This document shows, piece by piece, positions 25,822 through 35,321 of a DNA stretch of 64,000 nt. The notes beneath the pieces are model-generated. The model saw only the letters and a program-made list of their open reading frames with translations. It made no database searches and was not told where the DNA came from. The DNA lies in the NCBI GenBank assembly GCA_934692905.1, contig CAKUUM010000002.1, positions 25,548 to 89,547 of the forward strand, written 5' to 3'. Made by a program: the position numbers and the translations under genes. The DNA is from an uncultured Bacteroidales bacterium (GTDB taxonomy: Bacteria; Bacteroidota; Bacteroidia; Bacteroidales; Paludibacteraceae). Position 1 is the stretch's first letter. Each line of letters starts with the position of its first letter.

Positions 25822-26862
25822 TTATTTTCGATAAATCCTCAGATATGCTTCTACATGATTCTTCCATGAGAAAGAAGTGGCATACTGCCACGCAGCCTCT
25901 TGCTCCTCATGGGTGTACGTATCAATGGTATTTTGTATCAGTTGCGCAGACGCTTCTGCAGGGTAGCCCTCTTCGAAGAAACGGACATACTTCCCGCCGA
26001 TCTCCACCAAACTGGTCTCTCGCGAACAAATCACAGGCTTACGGAACAGCATAGCCTCCACAACAGGCAGCCCGAACCCCTCAAAGAGCGATGGAAACAC
26101 AAATGCCGTACAATGCCTATACAGCCATACCTTTTCTGCTTGGCTTACCATACCCGGCAGATGCACATTCTTTATCTGTTCGTCTTGTATACGGCGGCGT
26201 ATCATATCCGCGTATGGTGTGGTATCCCTGCCTGCAATATACAATTGGTATTGCGGCAGGCTCTTCATCATATCCAGTAGCACATGGAAATTCTTCTTCT
26301 CCTTACACTCTCCGATAGTGAACAGATAGGGCGTGCTTGTGCATACCGAAGCAGGCTGTTGCTCTTGCAGCAAGTCTATGCGCTCTATGCCGTTATATAC
26401 CACTTGGACAGGCTTGCCATTCAGCCGCAGATATTTTTCCGTTTCGCTTTTGGCGAACTCGGAGATGCAAACAATTGTGTCTGCCTTGTCCGCCTTTTTC
26501 TGTACCTTGTCCAGATACTGCTGCACCCGCTTGCCCGTCTTTTCATACACGAAATTGAAATCATGTATTGTCAGCACATAGCGCTTGCAGAATGGTTGGT
26601 AGCGTGATAACTGATGGATAGCATGCCAAACGTCAAACCGTTTGCCAATCAGCCATGGGAATATGCGGTATATCTTCTTGGCTTGCACATAGTGTACCTT
26701 ATCGCCAAACGCCCCTGCATAGTCCTTCGGCACTAACAGGTATATATCTTCCCCTTGTTGCGGGACATAGGTATCGCGGAAATAGTAACCGTAGTTCAGA
26801 GCCACCTGCCCCAAACCGCAATTCACATTCTTCAGTATGGATAAGTCAATGAGTATCTTCAT
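25822..26862 (-). CDS. Glycosyltransferase family 4 (GT-B), copy 1
   Basis: The 346-residue protein has a GT-B fold. The C-terminal domain has LFTIGECKEKKNFHVLLDMMKSL and the EX7E donor motif in FPSLFEGFGLPVVEAM near residues 255-270. The N-terminal acceptor domain has TIHDFNFVYEKTGKR and IVCISEFAKSET. It ends 7 bp before the O-antigen ligase start and overlaps the upstream GT4 by ATGA. Sugar donor unknown. Confidence 0.92.
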   Translation of the reverse strand: MKILIDLSILKNVNCGLGQVALNYGYYFRDTYVPQQGEDIYLLVPKDYAGAFGDKVHYVQAKKIYRIFPWLIGKRFDVWHAIHQLSRYQPFCKRYVLTIHDFNFVYEKTGKRVQQYLDKVQKKADKADTIVCISEFAKSETEKYLRLNGKPVQVVYNGIERIDLLQEQQPASVCTSTPYLFTIGECKEKKNFHVLLDMMKSLPQYQLYIAGRDTTPYADMIRRRIQDEQIKNVHLPGMVSQAEKVWLYRHCTAFVFPSLFEGFGLPVVEAMLFRKPVICSRETSLVEIGGKYVRFFEEGYPAEASAQLIQNTIDTYTHEEQEAAWQYATSFSWKNHVEAYLRIYRK

Positions 26863-27953
26863 AATGTTGCATATACATCTATCAGGTGGTGCGCCACTTC
26901 CTCATCCGTAAACTTCCCGCTCTGTTTGTATCCGCGTGTTGCCATCTTCTCGCGTAGTGCCGCATCCGAAAGCACACGTTTCAGTTGCTCCCCGATACTG
27001 TTCGGGCTATGCGGGTCGGCATATAGGGCTGCGTCCCCGCCGGTCTCTTGGAAACAACTGCCCACCGATGTAACCACCGGTGTACCTGCACACATCGCCT
27101 CCAGAATAGGTATGCCAAACCCCTCAAACACAGATGGATATACCAAGCACTCCGCTCCCTTGTACAATGCAGGGAATTCCGCGAAAGGCACACCATGTAG
27201 CATGAGAACCTTCAAGCCCAATTGCCCTGCCAATGCCTTCATCTCATCGGCATAACGGCTATGTCCGCCTATCACCACAAGCGGCGTATCAATATGCGCT
27301 TCCGCCATACCGAGCAACAAGTTCTTCAGGTTCTTGCGCGGTTCGATTGCCCCCACGTCTATGATATACTTGCCTTCTATACCGTGTCGCTGAAGTACAT
27401 CCTTCACTTGTTCAGCCGATACTGGTTGTCTGAACAGGTTGCTGCAACCTTGATAGACAACCGTGATTCGGTCTGGCGCAACACCGAAGTAGTCTATAAT
27501 ATCCTGTTTGGTTTGTTCTGAAATGGCAATGATACATGTGGCATAACAGCATGCGTAACGCACTTTTTCGGTAAACAACCACCTGTAAGTCCTGCTGTAC
27601 AACTCTGGGTAACGCAAGAATATCAAGTCATGCACCGTAACGATAGTCTTGATGCCGGTCCTGTGAATGCCAAAGGGTATCTCCCCCGACAAACCGTGAT
27701 ACACCTCTATACCTTTGCGCTTCAAATCTGCCACGCACCCCATACTGCGCCATAGCGAAGGCACTGCCTTCCACACACCCTGCGGTGACACCACAGTACC
27801 AGTGCTCGGACAGAAACGCTCTGTAGGCACACCGAAATAGTAATACGCATGCTCAGGAGCATAAGTCGCCATCAGTCGCAACGTATCACGACTGTAATTA
27901 CCCAAGCCACGACTATTGGCAAAAGCACGTTTGGCATCAAAGGCTATTCGCAT
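26859..27953 (-). CDS. Glycosyltransferase family 4 (GT-B), copy 2
   Basis: The 364-residue protein starts MRIAFDAKRAFANSRGLGNYSRDTLR, the usual N-terminus of mannosyl-/galactosyl-type GT4 enzymes. It has TVHDLIFLRYPELYSR, IIAISEQTKQDII, IDVGAIEPRKNLKNLL and the EX7E motif in YPSVFEGFGIPILEAMCAGTPV. It follows the LTA-synthase-like gene by 47 bp, the largest gap downstream of dnaJ. Likely cytoplasmic assembly of a surface glycan. Confidence 0.92.
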   Translation of the reverse strand: MRIAFDAKRAFANSRGLGNYSRDTLRLMATYAPEHAYYYFGVPTERFCPSTGTVVSPQGVWKAVPSLWRSMGCVADLKRKGIEVYHGLSGEIPFGIHRTGIKTIVTVHDLIFLRYPELYSRTYRWLFTEKVRYACCYATCIIAISEQTKQDIIDYFGVAPDRITVVYQGCSNLFRQPVSAEQVKDVLQRHGIEGKYIIDVGAIEPRKNLKNLLLGMAEAHIDTPLVVIGGHSRYADEMKALAGQLGLKVLMLHGVPFAEFPALYKGAECLVYPSVFEGFGIPILEAMCAGTPVVTSVGSCFQETGGDAALYADPHSPNSIGEQLKRVLSDAALREKMATRGYKQSGKFTDEEVAHHLIDVYATL

Positions 27954-28000
27954 GGCACTGTTCGTTTGTTCTATATCATTCGCAAAATAGACATACAGGA

Positions 28001-29806
28001 CTACTTTGCCGTAAGGGTTTGCATAATGGATTGTGTGACGGCTTTTGCCTTCTGTATGCGCACAGGTTGGGGATTGACTTCCATAATCGGCTGATTGACG
28101 GCGGCATCCATAATCACAGCCCCGGTGGTGTCCAGCAGAGCAAATCCGTCCACAAAATTATAGTATGCGTATGGGATTGTTGTCGGGGCAAGAATATCTT
28201 TGGCAAAGGTAAAGACAGATGCGTCCAAATCCAACTGGTGCAATACGGTAGGCACCCAGTCTATTTGGGAAGCCAATGTGGAAACTGTCATGGGCTGACG
28301 GATAGCACCTCCCGTCATCACCAGCGGAATCTTGTATCGGAGCGTGTCGTAATTCTGAATGCCATCGGGATAAGGGTAGCCATGGTCTGCCACCATTACT
28401 ACAACGGTGTTGTCCCATGTAGGACTTTGCTGCAAAGTGTCTATAAAAGCCCCGATACAACTGTCCGTATAGGCAACGGCATTGAGATACGGGTGCTCGA
28501 TATGGTGGTAGTTTACCTCAAAAGGCTCATGGCTTGAGAGACTCAGGATAACATCAAAACATGGTGCGACCTGTGCCTGGCGGTTGCAAATGTCCTTTGC
28601 GGCATAGTCCAGCAGGATATGGTCGGGCACACCCCACTTGCTGAGACGTTGCGAGACAGGAAAGTCATGGTCACAGACACGCTGCTCAAAACCGCCGTTG
28701 ACCAGATAGGAACGCATATTAGTGAAGTCCTCATCGCCGCCGTAATAGAACTTGAGGTCATAGCCGTTCTGTTTCAATACCTGCCCAACCTGTGGAAGAC
28801 GTTGTGACACAGAAGGTATGGTCATTACGGATGTGGTGGCGCAACCGGGGAAAGCGCCCAGAACAGCCATCACACCTCTATCGGTACGGTAACTGTTGGC
28901 ATATACGTTGTTGAAGTAAATGCCTTCTTGTGCAATCCGCTGCATATTGGGCATCACATGCCATGCGTTAGCAGAGAAACTCTCTAAAATCACCAATACG
29001 ATATGCGGACGATTGGTAGTAAACAACCTTTCTGTCGCCGGCTCCTGAGCAGGCAATAGTTGTGCCATATAATTATGGCAGTCTTCGGCAGACATATAGT
29101 GGTAACGCTCTGCATTGAGGGTATTCTCACTCAGCGACTCCACCACATTGAATATCGGGTTAACCGCAGCCAAGTTCAGTACTCGGTTCTCCGAATAATA
29201 GACCCGACCCGTGTTCATCGTTGAGACTGTCACACTACCCCGAATGGGCAGGAACAAAAATGCTGTCAGCAGGAACATAACTGCCGTTCCGCCTGCTTTG
29301 TGCCAAGTGTTTTCTATCTGCGGGGGTACAGGTTTGAACAATTGGCGATAGACGAACCACCACACAGCGAATAGGATAGCAAACCCCGCCAATCCCAAAC
29401 ACCACTGCCACCACGGGGCACAGGCAAGTACCTCGTTGGGCGATTGCAGGTAGTCGAAAATGTCCTTGTCTATATGGTATCCCCAACTGGGAAAACAGCC
29501 GTTATCTCCAATCACAGCCATCAAAGCGATGGCGAGGATTAGCCCTGTATATACATCAATTACCCGCTTGAGTCCTCGCCACTTCACCCAACAACTGACG
29601 CATAGTATCAAACCGAATACAAGTGTAATATAAGCAGCAACACTCAAGTCCAAGGGCAGTCCGTGCCAAGGCACCAAAAACCAGTCCTGCCAAGTCCGCT
29701 CACCCAACAAACGGTGTTGCCAAACCATAAACAACGGCTTCTGCAATACGAAGAAGACAACCCAATACAGGTAGTAGGTGATGAATAATCTCAGTCTTGT
29801 TTTCAT
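28001..29806 (-). CDS. LTA synthase family sulfatase-fold phosphotransferase
   Basis: The 601-residue protein has five N-terminal membrane segments (to about residue 215) and a periplasmic alkaline-phosphatase-superfamily domain. Catalytic features seen are LVILESFS (metal Glu), SYRTDRGVM (nucleophile Thr), VMVADHGYPYP (metal Asp-His) and SSHEPF. Gram-negative relatives transfer phosphoglycerol or phosphoethanolamine to glycans or lipid A. ATG 29806 is chosen because it sits 1 nt after the previous stop and begins MKTRLRLFITYYLYWVVFF. Confidence 0.9.
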   Translation of the reverse strand: MKTRLRLFITYYLYWVVFFVLQKPLFMVWQHRLLGERTWQDWFLVPWHGLPLDLSVAAYITLVFGLILCVSCWVKWRGLKRVIDVYTGLILAIALMAVIGDNGCFPSWGYHIDKDIFDYLQSPNEVLACAPWWQWCLGLAGFAILFAVWWFVYRQLFKPVPPQIENTWHKAGGTAVMFLLTAFLFLPIRGSVTVSTMNTGRVYYSENRVLNLAAVNPIFNVVESLSENTLNAERYHYMSAEDCHNYMAQLLPAQEPATERLFTTNRPHIVLVILESFSANAWHVMPNMQRIAQEGIYFNNVYANSYRTDRGVMAVLGAFPGCATTSVMTIPSVSQRLPQVGQVLKQNGYDLKFYYGGDEDFTNMRSYLVNGGFEQRVCDHDFPVSQRLSKWGVPDHILLDYAAKDICNRQAQVAPCFDVILSLSSHEPFEVNYHHIEHPYLNAVAYTDSCIGAFIDTLQQSPTWDNTVVVMVADHGYPYPDGIQNYDTLRYKIPLVMTGGAIRQPMTVSTLASQIDWVPTVLHQLDLDASVFTFAKDILAPTTIPYAYYNFVDGFALLDTTGAVIMDAAVNQPIMEVNPQPVRIQKAKAVTQSIMQTLTAK

Positions 29807-29807
29807 G

Positions 29808-32234
29808 CTACAAATCAATGGTATAGGTGGCAAGGATGCCCGTGGGTACATTCAGGATTATCGAAGCGCGGTCAGCATACGGGATATCTTGTGTAAAAGC
29901 GAACTCTGCCAAGTCGTTACAGAAGTCCCACATATTATAGCACTCCACATTGAGGCGCATACCGATGTCCTTCACATTCCAAGTGGCTTGTACGTGCAGG
30001 TCGCACATATACCATGCGCCATGCCGCGTACCGAAATTGCCGTCTGTCGGATTGGTACCGCGAGAATCATACGGCAATACTGCTACTTGCCGGTCATGCT
30101 GATAATAGCGGTATGCTGTGAACGGCTTGCCGTCTGTCCACTTGAGCGTCAAGCCTGCCTGTACCCACTTGCAGATATTATAGGACAAGTAGAACCGCGC
30201 CACATACCCCTTGTCCAAGTCCATGCGACTCACTCCCGGGTATTGCCCATCCTGGTTGCGAACGATATTGGTGGTATTGGGATTGGCTGTTGTCTCCGAT
30301 AGCACTCCCATCGTATTGCTGTTGGCACCGTTGCCGAGCCCTGTGTATCCCGCTGCCTGCATGGACTGCCAACCGATGCTGACCATTACCTTTCTGCCTG
30401 TGTAGGTGTAGCGTGTCAGTTGGGAGAAGAAATACGGAGAGTTGAGAAGTCCGTTGCTGCCAAACGGCTCTGTATAGCCTACCTCAAAGAATTTCTCGCC
30501 CGGGGTTTGGTAAAAGATATTGAGGCCGTTCTCCTGCCGGTAGTAACCATATTGCTCATTGTTGCCTGCAAAATATGTATGCCATACGTCAAAGAACTTC
30601 TTGTAGTTGTTTTGCAATGCTATCTCGTGCCGCCCGCCATGCTTATCCTTGAAGAGAAAACGGATAGGGATATTCACTTCTATATAGGATGTCTGGCGCA
30701 ACCCTTTCTTGTAGGAATGGTACCGCCCGCCAGTGGTGGCAAACAGGTCGTTGGTGCCGGCGAAATAGATGTCGGCGTTCATATAGTCGTCCGAGAAATA
30801 ACGAAGGTATTCTATGCTGTATGGCAAGCGATTATAATCCGCCGACAATCCCATCTCAAACCAACTGCACGGGTGAAAGTCCAGCAAAGTTCCCGCTTGC
30901 ACATTCGGACTGACCTTGCTCTTGTTCCGTAGCAGTATAGCATCTAATGTAAAATCCGCGTGTCCGCTGAGTGTAAACCACGACACAGGGACATACAGGG
31001 CTTTCAATCCGACCGTATTCTCCAGCAGCCCTCCTGTAAAAGCATTGCTGCTCCATTCATACCGATATAGGTCTGCGGGTGATGACATCACAGGCGACTG
31101 CAAGTATATGTTGTTGGTAAAGTTGGATACTTCGGGGCGAAAATGAACAAGCGAGTTGTACGCATCAGCAAACACGGACAGCCACGGGAGCAACGGCTGA
31201 TGGTAATTGACTGCCCAACTCAGTATATGTGTCCTGCCGTCTGCCACCCATGGGGCGAAACTCTCTCCGTCTTGGTCGATGATATTCTTGCTGAATGCAC
31301 GGTCGGTGTGGTGCGTCACGTTGGTCTCCCAAGTCAAACCCGTCGTCAGATAGTCACGCTTCATGTAAACAGAACCGGAGTAATTCTTGAGGTCATACAC
31401 CTCATTGTAGTTGTACAGGTACTCACTCCCCGCATCACTGCATCCCGAGAAGTTGAGCCGATAGCCCAATTGGCGGATATGCCGGTTGGGCTTGACAGGG
31501 AAATACCCGTCCACTTGCACCTTGTAATAAGGAGCCGCATATAGAGGGTCGTCCAGCATCAGTCCCTGTTGGTCTTCTTTGGTGATAAGCCGCTGACCAT
31601 AAGCCGCATACAAGTGCTGACGATAGCCGTTTCCATCCTTGTCGCGGAAAGTATATGCCGCATCCATAGTCCCTGCGCCAATCTGGTGGCGTCGGTCAGT
31701 AATGTGCTTGTAGGTATCCGCACTCTGCATAGCCGTGCGGTGTGATATGTTGATAATCGCAGCCGTTCCTGCTGCGGGTGCCCCATTACCCACTTGCCCG
31801 AAATTATAGGAGACCTGCACGTAATCACGTGCTGCCGTGTCCCTCTCGAAGAACATCTGTGCGCGATGGATGTCCATATTCAGGTTGTACTGCTGCATAT
31901 TGGGCATATAAAGGGTGCTGCCCGGCTGAAAGCGGTCATCCGCACGCATGCCGTCTATATAATAGCGGTTGGCGGTACAGGGCATTCCGTCTATGGCAAA
32001 GGTGATACGCTCAGGCAGCCACCATTGCCCGATGGTCATCGTCTCGTAAATAGTATGATCGTTGAGTGCCTCCAGATAATAGGGCAAGTCGCTGCGATGG
32101 TACCATTTACGGAAGAACTCGGCGGGCACCGAGTCCGTACCTGCCATATTGGTATAGGTCATGTCCTCTGCCAGAGCCGTCTGACACAGTACAACCACTA
32201 ACCAGCCTATAACCAACCACCTGCGTTTCATCAT
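29808..32234 (-). CDS. Outer-membrane barrel protein resembling a TonB-dependent receptor, no canonical plug signature
   Basis: The 808-residue protein has a signal peptide (MMKRRWLVIGWLVVVLCQTALA) and a long series of aromatic beta-strands typical of large outer-membrane receptors. It ends RASIILNVPTGILATYTIDL. Near residues 70-100 ITFAIDGMPCTANRYYIDGMRADD faintly resembles a plug-domain strand, but there is no CarboxypepD-like N-domain, no SusC-type TonB box and no lipobox. Its start overlaps the 309-residue barrel gene by ATGA. Role unknown; the context suggests envelope assembly or a phage-/surface-related receptor. Confidence 0.65.
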   Translation of the reverse strand: MMKRRWLVIGWLVVVLCQTALAEDMTYTNMAGTDSVPAEFFRKWYHRSDLPYYLEALNDHTIYETMTIGQWWLPERITFAIDGMPCTANRYYIDGMRADDRFQPGSTLYMPNMQQYNLNMDIHRAQMFFERDTAARDYVQVSYNFGQVGNGAPAAGTAAIINISHRTAMQSADTYKHITDRRHQIGAGTMDAAYTFRDKDGNGYRQHLYAAYGQRLITKEDQQGLMLDDPLYAAPYYKVQVDGYFPVKPNRHIRQLGYRLNFSGCSDAGSEYLYNYNEVYDLKNYSGSVYMKRDYLTTGLTWETNVTHHTDRAFSKNIIDQDGESFAPWVADGRTHILSWAVNYHQPLLPWLSVFADAYNSLVHFRPEVSNFTNNIYLQSPVMSSPADLYRYEWSSNAFTGGLLENTVGLKALYVPVSWFTLSGHADFTLDAILLRNKSKVSPNVQAGTLLDFHPCSWFEMGLSADYNRLPYSIEYLRYFSDDYMNADIYFAGTNDLFATTGGRYHSYKKGLRQTSYIEVNIPIRFLFKDKHGGRHEIALQNNYKKFFDVWHTYFAGNNEQYGYYRQENGLNIFYQTPGEKFFEVGYTEPFGSNGLLNSPYFFSQLTRYTYTGRKVMVSIGWQSMQAAGYTGLGNGANSNTMGVLSETTANPNTTNIVRNQDGQYPGVSRMDLDKGYVARFYLSYNICKWVQAGLTLKWTDGKPFTAYRYYQHDRQVAVLPYDSRGTNPTDGNFGTRHGAWYMCDLHVQATWNVKDIGMRLNVECYNMWDFCNDLAEFAFTQDIPYADRASIILNVPTGILATYTIDL

Positions 32235-33160
32235 TGTTTCTTCGTGCGGTTAAGGATATTGATATGATATGCCAATCCCACCCTCAGTTGGTGGAACGGA
32301 TAGTCTTTGATACCGTATTGGTACAGCACAAACGGCTCAAACCCGCGTATATGCCCCGCAATACAGGTCTTCACGCTCATCGGTCTGTCGCCGTAATTCT
32401 CCCAACCGGCATAGCCGCCCCATGTGGTGCGCCACGATACATAGCGTGTCTTTAGCAGCAACTGCAACCCGTACATCACCGCATCGTTCTGCCTGCCGTC
32501 CGCTGTCTGCCAGCACAGGAATCCTGCACTACCCGCCAATCGCAGTTCTACTTTTGCATCCGTAGGGTCTGCATAAGGGAAAGCCCTCCCCTCCCCGCCG
32601 AAATAGAGCGACTTGCCGATAGCCAAATCAAAGAAATACCCGGGGTCATCGTAGTAGCGCGCCTTCTCGAAACTGCCGCCACTGGCAGTCTTCATGGCTG
32701 CCCGTAGCAGAATATCGGGCGCATACTTGCGTGCTCTGAGCAACTGGATATCCGTAGATACATACACATCTCCTGCCTCATGCCCGCTTATCACTGCCGT
32801 GTCTTGCAGGCGGCAGGTGTGCTGCCGTTCTGGGGTCATGGTGTACCACTCCTGTACGGGCATCCACAATGTCAGGTTCACCCTGTCGGTAAAAAGCGGT
32901 ATATACGCCCTTGCAAACACATCCGCAGTGCGGTCGCCTTGATAACCGAAGTAGCCATCTCCCGCTATTTCCAAGCGGAGATGGCTCTCTGTCCTGCCGT
33001 CCGACATGTCGGGTATCGGCAATGCATTCGGTCCGAAATAGGCAGGCGCGATACCTGTTGCCTCTCTCAAGTTAGGTCTTGTAATGGGTACCAAAGCACG
33101 GGCACCACAACAGCCCAACACCAGCAATGCAAATATGGTCAACAGGTATCTATACCTCAT
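32231..33160 (-). CDS. Secreted hypothetical outer-membrane protein coupled to dnaJ
   Basis: The 309-residue protein has a signal peptide (LLTIFALLVLGCCGARA). The Cys at 17-18 is not followed by a clean lipobox. The mature part is strand-rich with repeated aromatic motifs (GDGYFGYQGD, VYVSTDIQLLRARKYAPDILLRA, FFDLAIGKSLYFGGEG, HQLRVGLAYHINIL), suggesting a barrel of about 12 strands. I know no name for it. The start ATG shares four bases with the dnaJ stop, and the stop overlaps the next gene the same way. Confidence 0.7.
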   Translation of the reverse strand: MRYRYLLTIFALLVLGCCGARALVPITRPNLREATGIAPAYFGPNALPIPDMSDGRTESHLRLEIAGDGYFGYQGDRTADVFARAYIPLFTDRVNLTLWMPVQEWYTMTPERQHTCRLQDTAVISGHEAGDVYVSTDIQLLRARKYAPDILLRAAMKTASGGSFEKARYYDDPGYFFDLAIGKSLYFGGEGRAFPYADPTDAKVELRLAGSAGFLCWQTADGRQNDAVMYGLQLLLKTRYVSWRTTWGGYAGWENYGDRPMSVKTCIAGHIRGFEPFVLYQYGIKDYPFHQLRVGLAYHINILNRTKKQ

Positions 33161-34326
33161 CCGAACAGGTTCTTGAAGAAGTTCTTTTTGTCACTGCTAC
33201 CCGGTTTCACGTTCTCGCTGGTCTTCAACTGCTCTATCATCTTCTTCTCGTCGCGACTCAGGTGCTCGGGGATATACACGCCCACATTTATCAGCATATC
33301 GCCTGTGCCGTATTGGCGTGCGTACTGGTCAATGATAGGCAGACCTTTGCCTCTCATTCTCAGCACCTTGCCGGGTTGTGTGCCGGGGGTGATGGTAATT
33401 TTCGCTTCGCCTTGCAGTGTCGGGATAATCACTTGCCCGCCCAATATCGCGGTCGGCATATCAAGCAACAGGTTATATACCAAATCGTTGCCCTCACGGA
33501 CAAAGTCCTTGTGTTCCACCTCTTCTATCAGTACCAGCAAGTCGCCTGGCACACCGCCGTTAGGAGCGGCATTACCCTTGCCGTGAACAGGTATCTGCAT
33601 ACCGCCCGACACGCCTGCAGGTATATGAATATCAATCACTTCCTCTGCACGGACCACACCTTCGCCGTTGCACTTCGGACACTTGTTCTTGATAATACGC
33701 CCCTCGCCGTGGCAGGTCGGGCACTCGTCCTGCACTTGCATCATGCCGAAGATACCACGCTGTGTCCTCACGATGCGCCCCGTACCCTTGCACGTCGGGC
33801 ACACATCGCCCTGACTGCCGTCTGCACTACCCGTACCATGGCAATCCTGACAGGGCACTAACTTCTTCACTCTTATCTTTTTGTCCACACCCGTGGCTAT
33901 CTCCTCCAATGTAACGTGTACGCGCACACGAAGGTCGGAACCGCGGCGCACGCGCTGACCACCGCCACCGCGTTGTCCGCCGAAGAACGACGAGAAATGT
34001 CCTCCGCCGCCCATGCCCCACGACTCGAACAGGTCACCGAACTGCGAGAATATATCCTCCATGTTCATGCCTTGCCCGCCGTTGAAGCCGCCTGCACCGC
34101 CCATGCCGGCAAAGCCGTACTGGTCATAACGCTGACGTTTCTGAGGGTCTGACAGCACCTCGTAGGCTTCTGCAGCCTCCTTGAACTTCTCTTCTGCCTC
34201 TTTATCCCCGGGGTTCTTGTCGGGGTGGTATTGTATCGCCTTTTTACGGTACGCCTTTTTTATGTCCTCTGCCGACGCGTTCTTGTCCACGCCCAGCACC
34301 TCATAGTAATCTCTTTTCTCTGCCAT
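33157..34326 (-). CDS. dnaJ: Chaperone DnaJ (Hsp40)
   Basis: The 389-residue protein is a full class I DnaJ. It has the J-domain with HPD (YHPDKNPGDKEAEE) at about residues 34-36, a Gly/Phe-rich linker (GGAGGFNGGQGM), four zinc-finger repeats (CQDCHGTG, CPTCKGTG, CPTCHGEG, CPKCNGEG) between about 160 and 230, and the C-terminal substrate domains. It stimulates the DnaK ATPase. dnaK is not in the window. grpE lies 69 bp upstream. Confidence 0.97.
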   Translation of the reverse strand: MAEKRDYYEVLGVDKNASAEDIKKAYRKKAIQYHPDKNPGDKEAEEKFKEAAEAYEVLSDPQKRQRYDQYGFAGMGGAGGFNGGQGMNMEDIFSQFGDLFESWGMGGGGHFSSFFGGQRGGGGQRVRRGSDLRVRVHVTLEEIATGVDKKIRVKKLVPCQDCHGTGSADGSQGDVCPTCKGTGRIVRTQRGIFGMMQVQDECPTCHGEGRIIKNKCPKCNGEGVVRAEEVIDIHIPAGVSGGMQIPVHGKGNAAPNGGVPGDLLVLIEEVEHKDFVREGNDLVYNLLLDMPTAILGGQVIIPTLQGEAKITITPGTQPGKVLRMRGKGLPIIDQYARQYGTGDMLINVGVYIPEHLSRDEKKMIEQLKTSENVKPGSSDKKNFFKNLFG

Positions 34327-34395
34327 AAGACTTCAATTGCAGTGGTTATACACCACGCAACTCTTAATTCTTAATTTTTAATTCTAAATTAGCAA

Positions 34396-35001
34396 TCACT
34401 CTCCCACTACCACTTTGGCGAAGCGAATCACTTTGTCGCCCAACTTATACCCCTTTTGCGTGCAATCGATTATCTTGCCTTTCTTGTCCTCGCCTGCGGC
34501 AAAAGTGGTTATCGCCTCATGCTCGTCGGTCGAAAACTCCGCATCCTTGGTCTCTATCGCGTGTACGTTGTTGTCGCCGAGAAACTTCACGAACTTGTTG
34601 TAAATCAAGTCAATGCCGTCGCGTATGGCGGTCACGTCATCCGTCTTCTGCATGGCATCCTTGGCACGCTCAAAGTCGTCCACCAGCGGCAGCATGTCTT
34701 TGAATATACGCTCGCCGGCGGTCTCCATCAGGTCCAGTTTCTCTTTGTTGGTGCGGCGGCGATAGTTGTCGAACTCTGCCATCTGGCGCAACTTCAAGTC
34801 CTCCAACTCTGCCACACGTTTCTCCAACTCTGCCACTTTGGCTTGCAGTTCCGCGTCTTCTTCGCGCACTTCAGCGTCCGTAGCACCCTCTATCGACTCT
34901 TCCTGAGTAGCCTCCTGCGGCTCCTCTGTCTGCGGGTTTTCCATACTCATTTTTGTCTCCTCTTGTGCTTCCGCACTATGTTTATGCTTGTTTTTTGACA
35001 T
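34396..35001 (-). CDS. grpE: Nucleotide exchange factor GrpE
   Basis: The 201-residue protein has an acidic disordered N-terminus, a long coiled coil (LQAKVAELEKRVAELEDLKLRQMAEFDNYRRRTNKEK) and the beta-domain motif DGIDLIYNKFVKFLGDNNV...FSTDEHEAIT...GYKLGDKVIRFAKVVVGE. It releases ADP from DnaK. It is the first gene of the leftward run and has a promoter 150 bp upstream with a palindrome just after the expected start of transcription. Confidence 0.96.
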   Translation of the reverse strand: MSKNKHKHSAEAQEETKMSMENPQTEEPQEATQEESIEGATDAEVREEDAELQAKVAELEKRVAELEDLKLRQMAEFDNYRRRTNKEKLDLMETAGERIFKDMLPLVDDFERAKDAMQKTDDVTAIRDGIDLIYNKFVKFLGDNNVHAIETKDAEFSTDEHEAITTFAAGEDKKGKIIDCTQKGYKLGDKVIRFAKVVVGE

Positions 35002-35119
35002 ACAATTACATACTATTAGTTACTACTTTCCTGATAATTCAGTTCCTTTATCTCAATAAATCTATTCTTTGCGATTTTCGCCGCAGGGGGATGTACACAT
35101 TTCGTGCCAACGGCTATAT

Positions 35120-35136
35120 GCTGTCAAAATGACAGC
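35120..35136 (-). promoter_or_regulatory. Candidate operator: 7-bp inverted repeat at the grpE-dnaJ start site
   Basis: GCTGTCA (35120-35126) and TGACAGC (35130-35136) form a perfect inverted repeat with a 3-nt spacer. It lies 15-32 nt past the -7 element, roughly +9 to +25 of the transcript. The position suits a repressor site or an RNA hairpin in the leader. It does not match the CIRCE sequence. Confidence 0.5.
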
Positions 35137-35151
35137 CTTTGAATAAGCGTG

Positions 35152-35182
35152 CAAAGATACTGCTTTTTTCAGACCTGCACAA
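35152..35182 (-). promoter_or_regulatory. Promoter of grpE-dnaJ operon
   Basis: On the minus strand TTG (35180-35182), 20 nt, TATCTTTG (35152-35159). It is a consensus housekeeping-type promoter, so heat control, if any, must come from an extra element. Confidence 0.8.
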
Positions 35183-35321
35183 GTGCCTAATGCTTTTTCC
35201 AGCCCATGCAAAGGCAAGGGAAAAGCGGGCAATGGTATTGCCCTACTAAAAAACAATATACAAGAACGGGAGATATTAGGAAATAGCGTTTAGAGGATAA
35301 GGGTGAGGAAATGGTCGGTTA

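Larger units (their letters stand above)
35002..35321. other. Intergenic regulatory region upstream of grpE
   Basis: This 320-bp interval separates grpE from the 3' end of the alpha/beta hydrolase gene. It holds the minus-strand promoter at 35152-35182 and a perfect palindrome at 35120-35136. The remaining ~140 bp next to the hydrolase stop show no gene, no clear terminator and no repeats. Confidence 0.7.
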
